Below are positions 38,289-45,940 of a stretch of DNA of 64,000 nt, one piece after another (positions within the stretch are counted from its first letter, which is position 1; the number at the start of each line of letters is the position of its first letter). Made by a program: the position numbers and the translations under genes. Below the pieces are notes generated by a model. That model did not search any database. It worked only from the letters and a program-made list of their open reading frames with translations, and was not told where the DNA came from. Source of the DNA: Endozoicomonas sp. SCSIO W0465 (GTDB taxonomy: Bacteria; Pseudomonadota; Gammaproteobacteria; Pseudomonadales; Endozoicomonadaceae); NCBI RefSeq assembly GCF_023716865.1, contig NZ_CP092417.1, positions 3,512,001 to 3,576,000 on the forward strand. The letters are read 5' to 3'.

Positions 38289-39902
38289 ATGGATAATCCA
38301 TTATTGGCCATTAACAATCTCAGGATTTGCTTTCAACAAGGCGAGCACAGTGTTGAAGCCGTTAAAGGTGTTTCGTTCTCTGTGAATTGCAAAGAAACCG
38401 TTGGCCTGGTCGGGGAGTCCGGCTCTGGCAAATCCATTACTGCGCTGAGCATTCTGCAACTGCTTCCGGAAAATGCCCATTACTCCGGAGACATACTTTT
38501 TGCCAATGAGGCCCTGCTCGATTTATCCCAATCACAAATGCGCAACATTCGTGGACACAAGATCAGCATGATCTTTCAGGAGCCGATGACAGCACTCAAT
38601 CCACTTCATACCATCGAAAAGCAGATAGGCGAAGTACTGGGTATACACCTTGGCCTGAAAAACAGGGCAGCAACGGCAAAGACACTTGAATTGTTGGAAC
38701 TGGTGGGTATCCGTAATGCAAAAAGCCGTTTGAAGGCCTATCCCCATGAGTTGTCCGGTGGACAGCGACAGCGGGCAATGATTGCCATGGCCCTTGCCTG
38801 TGAGCCAACACTGCTGATCGCCGATGAACCAACAACCGCGCTGGACGTTACCGTTCAACGACAAATTCTCAGTCTGCTGGCAGACCTTCAACAGAAACTG
38901 GGCATGGCCATTCTATTTATCAGTCATGATCTTAACCTGATTCGTCATGTTTCGGATCGAATCTGTGTGATGAAAGACGGTGAGATTGTTGAGCAAGGCG
39001 TTACCGAGTCCGTATTCAGTGCACCTCAGCACCCCTACACCATCGACCTGCTCAATGCCGAACCGGATGGGGAACCTGAGCCACTGAGCGAAAACCCCAC
39101 AAACCTGTTAACTGGCGAAAAGATCAGAGTCTGGTTCCCAATCAAAAAAGGCTTTTTCAAAAAAACAGTGGGTTACGTAAAGGCCGTCACTGATTTGTCG
39201 CTAACCATCAACCTGGGCGAAACAGTTGGCATTGTGGGTGAGTCCGGTTCCGGTAAAACAACGCTGGGTATGGCACTGCTGAAACTACAGACATCCGAAG
39301 GCCTGATACAGTTTGAAGAGACCAGCATCGACAACATGAACCAGAAGCAGTTCAGGCCATTGCGACGGGAAATGCAGATCGTATTTCAGGACCCATTTGG
39401 CAGTCTCAGCCCGCGTATGACCGTTGCTGACATTGTCGGTGAAGGTCTGGACATTCATAAACTGGCCACTGAAACCAATCGTGAGGAACTGATCATTGCG
39501 GCATTGAATGATGTTGGCCTTGACCCGGAGTACCGCCACCGTTATCCCCACGAATTTTCCGGTGGTCAGCGACAGCGTATTTCCATTGCCAGGGCTCTTG
39601 CTCTTAAGCCTAAACTGATTGTTCTGGACGAGCCAACGTCAGCCCTGGACAGAACCGTCCAATCACAGATCATTGATTTACTGCGTAACCTGCAAAAAAA
39701 ATACCACCTCAGTTATATTTTTATCAGCCATGACCTTGCCGTGGTTAAAGCAATGAGTCATCGAATTATCGTGATGCAGGGGGGAGAGATTGTCGAGCAG
39801 GGAAATACCCAACAGATTTTTAACCAACCTTTGGAAGCCTATACCCAAGAGTTAATCAGTGCTGCTTTTGAAGCACGGAAACAGCGAACGACTCCCCCAT
39901 AG
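38289..39902 (+). CDS. yejF: Peptide ABC transporter ATP-binding protein YejF (two NBDs)
   Basis: A 537-aa protein with two fused ATPase domains. Each has a Walker A (GESGSGKS; GESGSGKTT), a signature (LSGGQRQR; FSGGQRQR) and a Walker B (LIADEPTTALD; IVLDEPTSALD). It powers YejBE. The ATG at 38289 gives MDNPLLAINNL, matching the family; an open frame runs back to 38208 inside yejE. E. coli YejF is 529 aa. Confidence 0.94.
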   Translation: MDNPLLAINNLRICFQQGEHSVEAVKGVSFSVNCKETVGLVGESGSGKSITALSILQLLPENAHYSGDILFANEALLDLSQSQMRNIRGHKISMIFQEPMTALNPLHTIEKQIGEVLGIHLGLKNRAATAKTLELLELVGIRNAKSRLKAYPHELSGGQRQRAMIAMALACEPTLLIADEPTTALDVTVQRQILSLLADLQQKLGMAILFISHDLNLIRHVSDRICVMKDGEIVEQGVTESVFSAPQHPYTIDLLNAEPDGEPEPLSENPTNLLTGEKIRVWFPIKKGFFKKTVGYVKAVTDLSLTINLGETVGIVGESGSGKTTLGMALLKLQTSEGLIQFEETSIDNMNQKQFRPLRREMQIVFQDPFGSLSPRMTVADIVGEGLDIHKLATETNREELIIAALNDVGLDPEYRHRYPHEFSGGQRQRISIARALALKPKLIVLDEPTSALDRTVQSQIIDLLRNLQKKYHLSYIFISHDLAVVKAMSHRIIVMQGGEIVEQGNTQQIFNQPLEAYTQELISAAFEARKQRTTPP

Positions 39903-39974
39903 TTCCCTGTCAGCCTCCCAGCACCCTCCTAGCAAACTCCCTGCAACCTCCCTGCACCCACAGGGAACCAAAAC
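39903..39974. repeat. CCTCCCTGCA-like repeats framed by an inverted repeat, after yejF
   Basis: TTCCCTGT at 39903 and ACAGGGAA at about 39961 are complementary. Between them are four degenerate copies of a CCTCC(C/T)(A/T)GCA motif. It may act as the operon terminator. No longer T tract is seen. Confidence 0.35.
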
Positions 39975-40029
39975 CAGATGCAGATGTCGTAGGTAAGGAT
40001 GCCACAAATTGAAACTGTCAGGTTTTCAT

Positions 40030-40623
40030 ATGGATACCATTAATGGTTTTGGATGTTTAATATGTCACGATGCAGAACAATGCAGCCCCTTCAAACTGAC
40101 ATGCGGACATGCTTTTGGTAGATCATGCATGCAGGGATGGATGGAACTTTCTGGTCAAAAGAAATGCCTCTTATGTACAAAACCATTAACTGATGACGAG
40201 GTAAAACAGTTCATCAATAGCTCATTGTTTGATCGAATGGTAAGTATTTCATCAAAAGCTATTCCAATCTTTGGCAAAACTATTAAGCTTTCTCTCACTG
40301 CTATCTACGGTGGTCTTGCCTGTTCTTACGCGATGAATAACGAACCTTTGGGTTCTGACACAATCATTGGCGCTACTGCAATAATTATTTCCACGGCTTC
40401 TATCGGGGCTCTCGGGGTTGCCGCTGGTGTCAGTAAAGTTTACGGAGTTAGTGTCGGAACTGCAGTCGGAGCTTGTGCCATGGTTGCAGTCAAACATGTT
40501 GCCGCTACTTATGGCGTGTCCGATGCACCCACTGCGAATGATTTTTACATGGGAGCTATCGTGGGGTCTACAGTAACTGGAGCAGCATATGACCTAGGAG
40601 GCTGTCCGAGAACTAGCTATTGA
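40030..40623 (+). CDS. RING-finger-like membrane protein, 3' end rewritten by an IS
   Basis: A 197-aa protein. A RING-like zinc motif lies near the N-terminus: Cys9, Cys12, Cys25, His27, Cys33, Cys46, Cys49 (CLIC, CGHAFGRSC, CLLC). The fifth canonical ligand is replaced by Gly30, so the second zinc site may be impaired or use Cys18. Two or three apolar stretches follow (about 80-95, 110-135, 140-160). The last residues (GCPRTSY) are read from the left end of the IS1182-type element. Without the insertions the frame would end LGE-TAG at 42653-42655. A TTG at 40009 is an alternative start. It resembles eukaryotic E3 ligases and is probably acquired or host-directed. Confidence 0.7.
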   Translation: MDTINGFGCLICHDAEQCSPFKLTCGHAFGRSCMQGWMELSGQKKCLLCTKPLTDDEVKQFINSSLFDRMVSISSKAIPIFGKTIKLSLTAIYGGLACSYAMNNEPLGSDTIIGATAIIISTASIGALGVAAGVSKVYGVSVGTAVGACAMVAVKHVAATYGVSDAPTANDFYMGAIVGSTVTGAAYDLGGCPRTSY

Positions 40624-40722
40624 AAAAACGAAAGCTTCAGCATTTTCTTGGCTGATCAAATATTGACCTAAATTTAGCCTGTTTTGGGGTAAAAATTGCG
40701 TTTTTTACCCTTTTGCTTGCCT

Positions 40723-42408
40723 TTATGCTGCCATTTTAAGCCTTTTTGCTTCTTCAAGACGGATTGATCCCGTTGAAACCGATTTGACAATTTTTTTGAG
40801 GCTCTATTTGATTTCCGAACTGCTCTGCAGTGAAAATTGGATGTGGACCACGCAATGTAAGGCTTGAGGGCAAATTGCCGAGCAAAGCTCTGAGAGCCTT
40901 TAATGATAAGTGCTTCAGCCAGGTTCAATCTGGGAACAGTCTGTAATCCAATAAGAGCCTTTTTTGAAATTATAAGCACTGCAGACCAGTGAAAATTCTC
41001 CAGCCACTTTTTCCTTACCCCGGACACTGAACCCTCTGAATCCTGAGTTCTTGATTTGGCCAAAAGGCGGTTCCGCAATCACCTTGCGACGCTCATAAAC
41101 CGCTTTGGCCTCTTTGGTTTCCATTTTGCGGTTCATCGCCTGGCGTATGGCTTCGTGGCGGTCTGTGCGAATCACTTTCCCCGGGTCTTTGTTGTCACCA
41201 CTGCACCTTTTACGTAACGGGCAATCCCGGCAGATATCTTTACTGACGCGGTAGCTTTTGTGTTTTGCTTTGCTAGCCGTGTTATAAATCAGCTTCTCAC
41301 CGGCAGGGCAGGTAAAGCTGTCGTCTGCTTCATGGTAAATAAAATCCGCTTTGACAAACTTTCTGTCAGAGTCTTCCAGTCCCTCTGTTGCAGGCTTCTC
41401 CTGTCGATCCGTAGCCATGTAAGCGTCAATGTTCGCATCATCAAACGCTTGCAGGTTGGGCCCTGAGTAATAGCCATTATCCTCACTCATTTTGCCAATG
41501 GACGCGTTATCTGTTGCTTCTGCAATGGCTTCAAGTGCAGGCTTTACTTCCTGCTTGTCATTGGCATGCTGGCTGATGTGCTGGCCAACAATGATACCAT
41601 TATCGCTGTCGACGCTGATCTGGGCGTTATAACTGTACTGATAGCCACTGCCTTTTTTACCCATGATCCTGGCATCATGATCAGCAAAGCTGATTTGCTT
41701 TTTGTCGTCTATCGGCTTATCGGGATTCAGGGCCTGTTCCCGTTCTTCAAGCGCTTTTTTGGCCTCCTGGATTTTCTCTAACCGTTCCTGCTTGAATTGC
41801 AAGTCTTCAGGAATGCTGTAGCCAGTCTCCTGCTGATAAGCATCGTCCTCTTCACTGTCACTGGTTTCGGCTTTTTTAATCAGGGCCTCAACTTCAGCCA
41901 TTAATTCAGCTTCTTTGGCCTTAAGTCGTGCGTAGCTCATGGCCTTATGCTTTGATGAGTCGGCTTTGAATTTGGAACCATCAAGAGCGATGTGGCCCAG
42001 CGAGGCCATCTGTAGTTCCCGGGCGAGCAGCACGCTCTGTTTGAAACTGCTTTTAAAAAAGGTGGCCTGGTTTTTACGAAAGTCACTGAGCACCCGGAAA
42101 TTTGGGCAGTGCTGTTTGGCGATATACATGAAAGCCAAGTCCTGATTGCAGCGCCGTTCAATCTCCCTGGAGCTGAACACACCATGGCTATAGGCATAGA
42201 TCAGGATCGATATAATCAGTCGTGGGTGGTAGGCATTCTGGCCAAGATGGTGATACTGCTTTTCCACTTCAGAGGTGTCGATATGCTTGAAGATATCTTC
42301 AAAAACGAAGCAATCATGATCTGGTGGCAGCAGGTCGAAGATGTTCGATGGGAACATCAGGTGCTGGTCAAAATCAGCAGGGTTATCTTTGAATTTGATT
42401 GATGACAT
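40723..42408 (-). pseudogene. IS1182-family transposase, C-terminus interrupted by a MITE
   Basis: The frame from the ATG at 42408 (MSSIKFKDN) carries the IS1182 landmarks FDLLPPDH, LDGSKFKADSSKHKAMSY, KGSGYQYSYNAQ and CPLRKRCSGD, then VIAEPPFGQIKNSGFR. It now ends at 40915 inside a MITE, with about 15 foreign residues after NFKK. Removing the MITE and one copy of the 8-bp duplication extends the frame to 40723 (IVKSVSTGSIRLEEAKRLKMAA), giving about 505 aa. Only about 22 C-terminal residues are lost, so some activity cannot be excluded. Confidence 0.87.
40800..40959. mobile_element. 160-bp MITE with GGCTCT ends (family 2, copy 3)
   Basis: Ends GGCTCTATTTGATTTCCGAACTGCT and, on the other strand, GGCTCTTATTGGATTACAGACTG. 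The 8-bp duplication TTTTTTGA is at 40792-40799 and 40960-40967. It sits near the 3' end of the IS1182-type transposase gene. Confidence 0.88.
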
Positions 42409-42483
42409 CCGTTTCGGCAACAACAAAGTGGGCAGAAGATGCCTGATTATACTTAATCAGGCTATTCTCGGACAGCCTCCTAG

Positions 42484-42643
42484 GAGGCTATCCGAGAATA
42501 GACTGCCCTACTGCGGTGGCAGAAAATTGGGCTAAAAATCCGGTTTTGTTCGGCAAATAGAACCACTATTCACCTCACAAAACCGGATTTTTATCCTCAA
42601 TTTTCTGCCATCCTCGCTACGGGCGCTATTCCCGGACAGCCTC
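42484..42643. mobile_element. 160-bp MITE, IS1182-like ends (family 1, copy 3)
   Basis: Ends GAGGCTATCCGAGAATAG and CCCGGACAGCCTC, closest of the three copies to the resident IS. CTAG is on both flanks (42480-42483 and 42644-42647). The core stem is AAAAATCCGGTTTTGT against ACAAAACCGGATTTTT, a different sequence from copies 1 and 2 but equally paired. It directly adjoins the IS1182-type element. Confidence 0.88.
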
Positions 42644-42895
42644 CTAGGAGAGTAGGTCACGGTTATCCGGAGTGAAACAGCACTTCCAGCAAAGCCACTG
42701 CTGGTATTATCCAGAAATCCTTACTGCAACAAATAGCTTTGGCTCGGGTTAACCCAGTCGCTATAGAGGTGTCTTCAGACAACTGTTGGGTTCCCGGCAA
42801 AGCGATAACGAAAAATATATTGCCAAGCACCCGCTAATTTCCGAGTTTTCAGGAACAAAACTGCGTACCGATCAGATTGATATCAGATTAAATCA

Positions 42896-43207
42896 TTAGC
42901 GATTAAAATTGTTATTAAAAGACTTGGGTCGTCTCTTGGCTGGATCCCGCTGGCCTGACTCCTTCTGTCGAGCATCATTCACTCTTAGTGGACGTCCGGC
43001 TACTTCCGCACCGTCCATGGTCCTGGCGGCTGCAGCTTCCGTCTCCTTTTCAAAAGTGATAAATGCAAAGCCCCTGGAGCGCCCGGTTTCCCGATCCCTC
43101 ATCAGTTTGATGTCTTCAATAACACCAAATGATTCGAAAGCCTGTTCAAGATCCTCTTCAACGGCGGTATACGCCAAATTACCGATGTATAAAGTCCTTT
43201 TTTGCAT
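42896..43207 (-). CDS. RRM-type RNA-binding protein
   Basis: A 103-aa single RRM protein with a basic tail. RNP2 is LYIGNL (residues 5-10) and RNP1 is RGFAFITF (about 44-51). The last 20 residues are Arg/Lys/Asn-rich. These small RRM proteins bind single-stranded RNA, often in cold or stress responses in marine gammaproteobacteria and cyanobacteria. The ATG at 43207 (MQKRTLYIGN) matches the family; the frame is open to 43261. Nothing else was seen in 42656-42895. Confidence 0.88.
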   Translation of the reverse strand: MQKRTLYIGNLAYTAVEEDLEQAFESFGVIEDIKLMRDRETGRSRGFAFITFEKETEAAAARTMDGAEVAGRPLRVNDARQKESGQRDPAKRRPKSFNNNFNR

Positions 43208-43399
43208 GGAAAAGCTCTGTTTTTTTCTCTGGGTTGAACGCAAATCCTTGCGTAGAAACATTAATCAGATTCTCACATCAAACGACTGTTGTCCATTGGC
43301 TTATCGGCAAATTCCTGAGGTTCATTAACGGATCATAAAACAGACAAAAAGACACAAAGAATTCTTCGTGCCTTTCATTAGCTGTGTGATATACATCAG

Positions 43400-44371
43400 T
43401 TACTGAACACTTTCATTTTCAGAAAAGACGCCTTCAAACAACGCTGTGGACAGGTAGCGCTCACCTGAATCTGGCAAAATAACCACAATTGACTTACCGT
43501 TATTTCCTGGTTGCTCTGCCACTTTCAGGGCAGCACTCACGGCGGCACCACCAGAAATACCTGCCAGGATACCCTCTTCCCGCATTAACCGGTGGGCGGT
43601 CTCCATAGCGTCTTCATTGGAAACCTGCTCAACCTGATCCACCAGCCGGAGATCAAGGTTTGCTGGAATAAATCCAGCGCCAATCCCCTGAATCTTATGG
43701 GGCGCAGGCTTAACCTCTTCGCCCGCCAGGGTCTGGCTGATGACTGGGGACGCACTTGGCTCAACGGCAACTGACTTGATTTTCCTGCCCTGGATCTCCT
43801 TAATGTAGCGGGATACACCAGAAATGGTTCCTCCCGTGCCAACACCTGCGACAAAAATATCAATCTTGCCATCCAGTGCATTCCAGATTTCCGGGCCAGT
43901 GGTCTCCTCATGAATTCGGGGGTTGGCGGGATTCTCAAACTGCTGCAGCAACAGATACTTTTGCGGGTTTTCTTCCGCCAGTGCTTTCGCCCTGGCAATG
44001 GCACCGGGCATGCCTTTTGCCGGTTCAGTCAAAATGATGGTAGCACCCAGTGCCTTCATGACTTTACGACGTTCAAGGCTCATGGAAGCAGGCATGGTCA
44101 GCGTCAGCGGGATTCCCCGGGAAGCCGCAACAAAGGCCAGGGCAATGCCGGTGTTACCACTGGTGGGTTCAATCAACTCCATACCCGGCAGCAACTTTCC
44201 GGAGCGCTCTGCATCCCAGATCATGCTGGCACCAATACGGCATTTGATACTGTTTGCAGGATTTCTGGACTCTATTTTTACATATATCTCCCGGCCTTTT
44301 GCCAAGCGATTCAGCTTTACCAGCGGCGTATTACCGATAGCCTGAGCGTTATCCTGATAGACCTGCGTCAT
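43400..44371 (-). CDS. cysK: Cysteine synthase A (O-acetylserine sulfhydrylase)
   Basis: A 323-aa PLP enzyme of fold type II. The Schiff-base Lys is residue 43 in NSIKCRIG. The substrate loop PTSGNTG, the phosphate-binding GTGGTISG and the late GISGGAAVSAA are in place. It condenses O-acetylserine with sulfide, the product of the sulfite reductase encoded at 12103-13758. Its 195-bp upstream region is AT-rich with no recognisable gene. Confidence 0.94.
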   Translation of the reverse strand: MTQVYQDNAQAIGNTPLVKLNRLAKGREIYVKIESRNPANSIKCRIGASMIWDAERSGKLLPGMELIEPTSGNTGIALAFVAASRGIPLTLTMPASMSLERRKVMKALGATIILTEPAKGMPGAIARAKALAEENPQKYLLLQQFENPANPRIHEETTGPEIWNALDGKIDIFVAGVGTGGTISGVSRYIKEIQGRKIKSVAVEPSASPVISQTLAGEEVKPAPHKIQGIGAGFIPANLDLRLVDQVEQVSNEDAMETAHRLMREEGILAGISGGAAVSAALKVAEQPGNNGKSIVVILPDSGERYLSTALFEGVFSENESVQ

Positions 44372-44566
44372 GATAGTCCCTTCCTTATAATCTGAAGATA
44401 ATTCATTTTCAGCTTGTAGCTTTTTTATAAGGTGAGACTATATCTATCCGTCGTATCCCGTAAAGTAATTTAAAATTATAGATTTATATAAAATATCTAT
44501 AAATATCGATCGAAACTGAAGGGCAATCACTGGTTGCTCACCCGTAGTCATTTATCAAATACAATA

Positions 44567-45577
44567 CTATCGTTTAGATAATTGATGGTTCCTGCAATGC
44601 TGTTCAATGCGCTCTTCAACTTCTGATGTGGCTGCTTTTCCACCCAGTAACTGCCATTGCCTTGCCTGGGTCAGATCATTGTCGGATACGGCAGCCATTA
44701 AATTTTGGTCAAGTTTGTCCCTGGGATAAAACTCCGCCAATATTTTACTGTATTCCGAAACCTGGTAATAATTATTAGCTGCAGCTAATCTCAACCTATT
44801 ATCCAGAAACTTGTCGTCTATTCGGCCACCCAATTGAATCCAGCTTTTGATATTTTCAGCAGAAGTCCACAAACCCATGGCACGTTTCAGGCACTGATCT
44901 TTTTCCTCTTGAGTAAACGCACCAACACCGAGATCTAACAGGGTCTGTGCGGCAGTATAATCCCCCAAGTTAGCAACCTCACTACGGACTTCAGGGATTA
45001 TTTCCTCAACTTTTGGCCCACCTACCTTCAATGCCCATTTTGCAGCTGCTGTATAGCCTGCAAATACAACGTCCCTGAAAAATCGCTCAATATGATCATC
45101 TTTATAGACTTCCCAACTGAGCGAACGAAGATAATAAAGGAATTCGATATAAGGTAAATTTATGTTTGCAGCTCCAGGCACACATATTGGTCTTAATTGA
45201 CGTTTTAATTGTTCATCAACCAACTTACCATGATGATCGGATAGGAATCCCGGTTGTATTTGTCGATGGCATGGATCGGTGAGTCCCAAACTCCTGGCGT
45301 CGGTTGAAATCATTGAAACATCCAGTAATGCCCTTCTGATGACTCTTGCAGATAACTCTTGCAGTGATTTGATTTCGGTTATTTCAGGCTCTCCGGCACT
45401 GATTATATAAGTTTTAAGGGTATCTAACTCTTCAGAATCCAGAACTCTTGCATATTTATAATAGGCAATCACTTTTCGTAGCGTCCGGGCTTGCTCCTGC
45501 GCAAGCCCGGGATCCTCTCTATGTTGATATTCAGAGATTTCAGCGAGAGTCATATTAGCAGCATTAGCTGGCCACAT
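44567..45577 (-). CDS. Ankyrin-like helical protein with a SOCS-box-like segment
   Basis: A 336-aa protein that I do not recognise as a whole. Residues 71-84 read SLQELSARVIRRAL, close to the BC-box half of a eukaryotic SOCS box (SLQxLCRxxIRxxL, here Ser for Cys). LPYIEFLYYL at about 141-150 resembles a Cul5-box but is about 40 residues further away than usual. The C-terminal half has degenerate helix pairs such as LMAAVSDNDLTQARQWQLLGG that look like worn ankyrin repeats. The ATG at 45577 has AGGAG six bases upstream; the TTG at 45598 is rejected. A host-targeted role is speculation. Confidence 0.5.
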   Translation of the reverse strand: MWPANAANMTLAEISEYQHREDPGLAQEQARTLRKVIAYYKYARVLDSEELDTLKTYIISAGEPEITEIKSLQELSARVIRRALLDVSMISTDARSLGLTDPCHRQIQPGFLSDHHGKLVDEQLKRQLRPICVPGAANINLPYIEFLYYLRSLSWEVYKDDHIERFFRDVVFAGYTAAAKWALKVGGPKVEEIIPEVRSEVANLGDYTAAQTLLDLGVGAFTQEEKDQCLKRAMGLWTSAENIKSWIQLGGRIDDKFLDNRLRLAAANNYYQVSEYSKILAEFYPRDKLDQNLMAAVSDNDLTQARQWQLLGGKAATSEVEERIEQHCRNHQLSKR

Positions 45578-45649
45578 TTTCAGCTCCTGAAGCAGCAATA
45601 CATCCTTGCTTCAGACCAGAGTTTCTGTACTAAGTTTCCTAAATCCATA

Positions 45650-45886
45650 TCACATAAGGGTGCTGAAGAAACGGTCAACCACTTCGGTAGCCGGTCCGTA
45701 AAATTGCTCATCAAATAACGAGCCATGATTGCCCGGCTCAAGATTCAATTCAACAGTTCTTGCTCCCGCAGCTGCCGCTTCCTGAAAGAACCCGGCAGCA
45801 GGATAGACATTTCCGGATGTTCCGATCGAAACAAACAGATCACAGTCTGACAGTGCCTGATAGATGTTATCCATCTGCAAGGGCAT
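45650..45886 (-). pseudogene. cobB: NAD-dependent protein deacylase (sirtuin) 3' fragment
   Basis: 78 codons match the C-terminal third of CobB-type sirtuins: MPLQMDNIYQAL, the FVSIGTSGNVYPAAGF NAD-binding segment, and TVELNLEP. The upstream two thirds, with the zinc ribbon and catalytic His, are absent; similarity stops at the ATG at 45886. The break coincides with the left end of the integrative element. The rest of the gene may lie at the element's far end, beyond this window. Confidence 0.82.
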
Positions 45887-45893
45887 ATCGTAA

Positions 45894-45933
45894 ACATTAC
45901 CCCATATAATTTTTAGCTATAAAATGGTAATGT
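45894..45933. other. Candidate attachment site (attL) inverted repeat
   Basis: ACATTACC (45894-45901) and GGTAATGT (45926-45933) are perfect complements around an AT-rich 24-bp centre, between the cobB fragment and the recombinase gene. Serine integrase sites often have such imperfect symmetry. The exact crossover cannot be placed without the right end. Confidence 0.4.
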
Positions 45934-45940
45934 GCCAGCC

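Larger units (their letters stand above)
40598..42479. mobile_element. IS1182-family insertion sequence
   Basis: 1882 bp, bounded by the inverted repeats GAGGCTGTCCGAGAA (40598-40612) and TTCTCGGACAGCCTC (42465-42479). CTAG flanks both sides (40594-40597 and 42480-42483). It contains one transposase gene on the minus strand and one family-2 MITE (40800-40959). Its right end abuts a family-1 MITE, the two sharing a CTAG. Confidence 0.87.
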
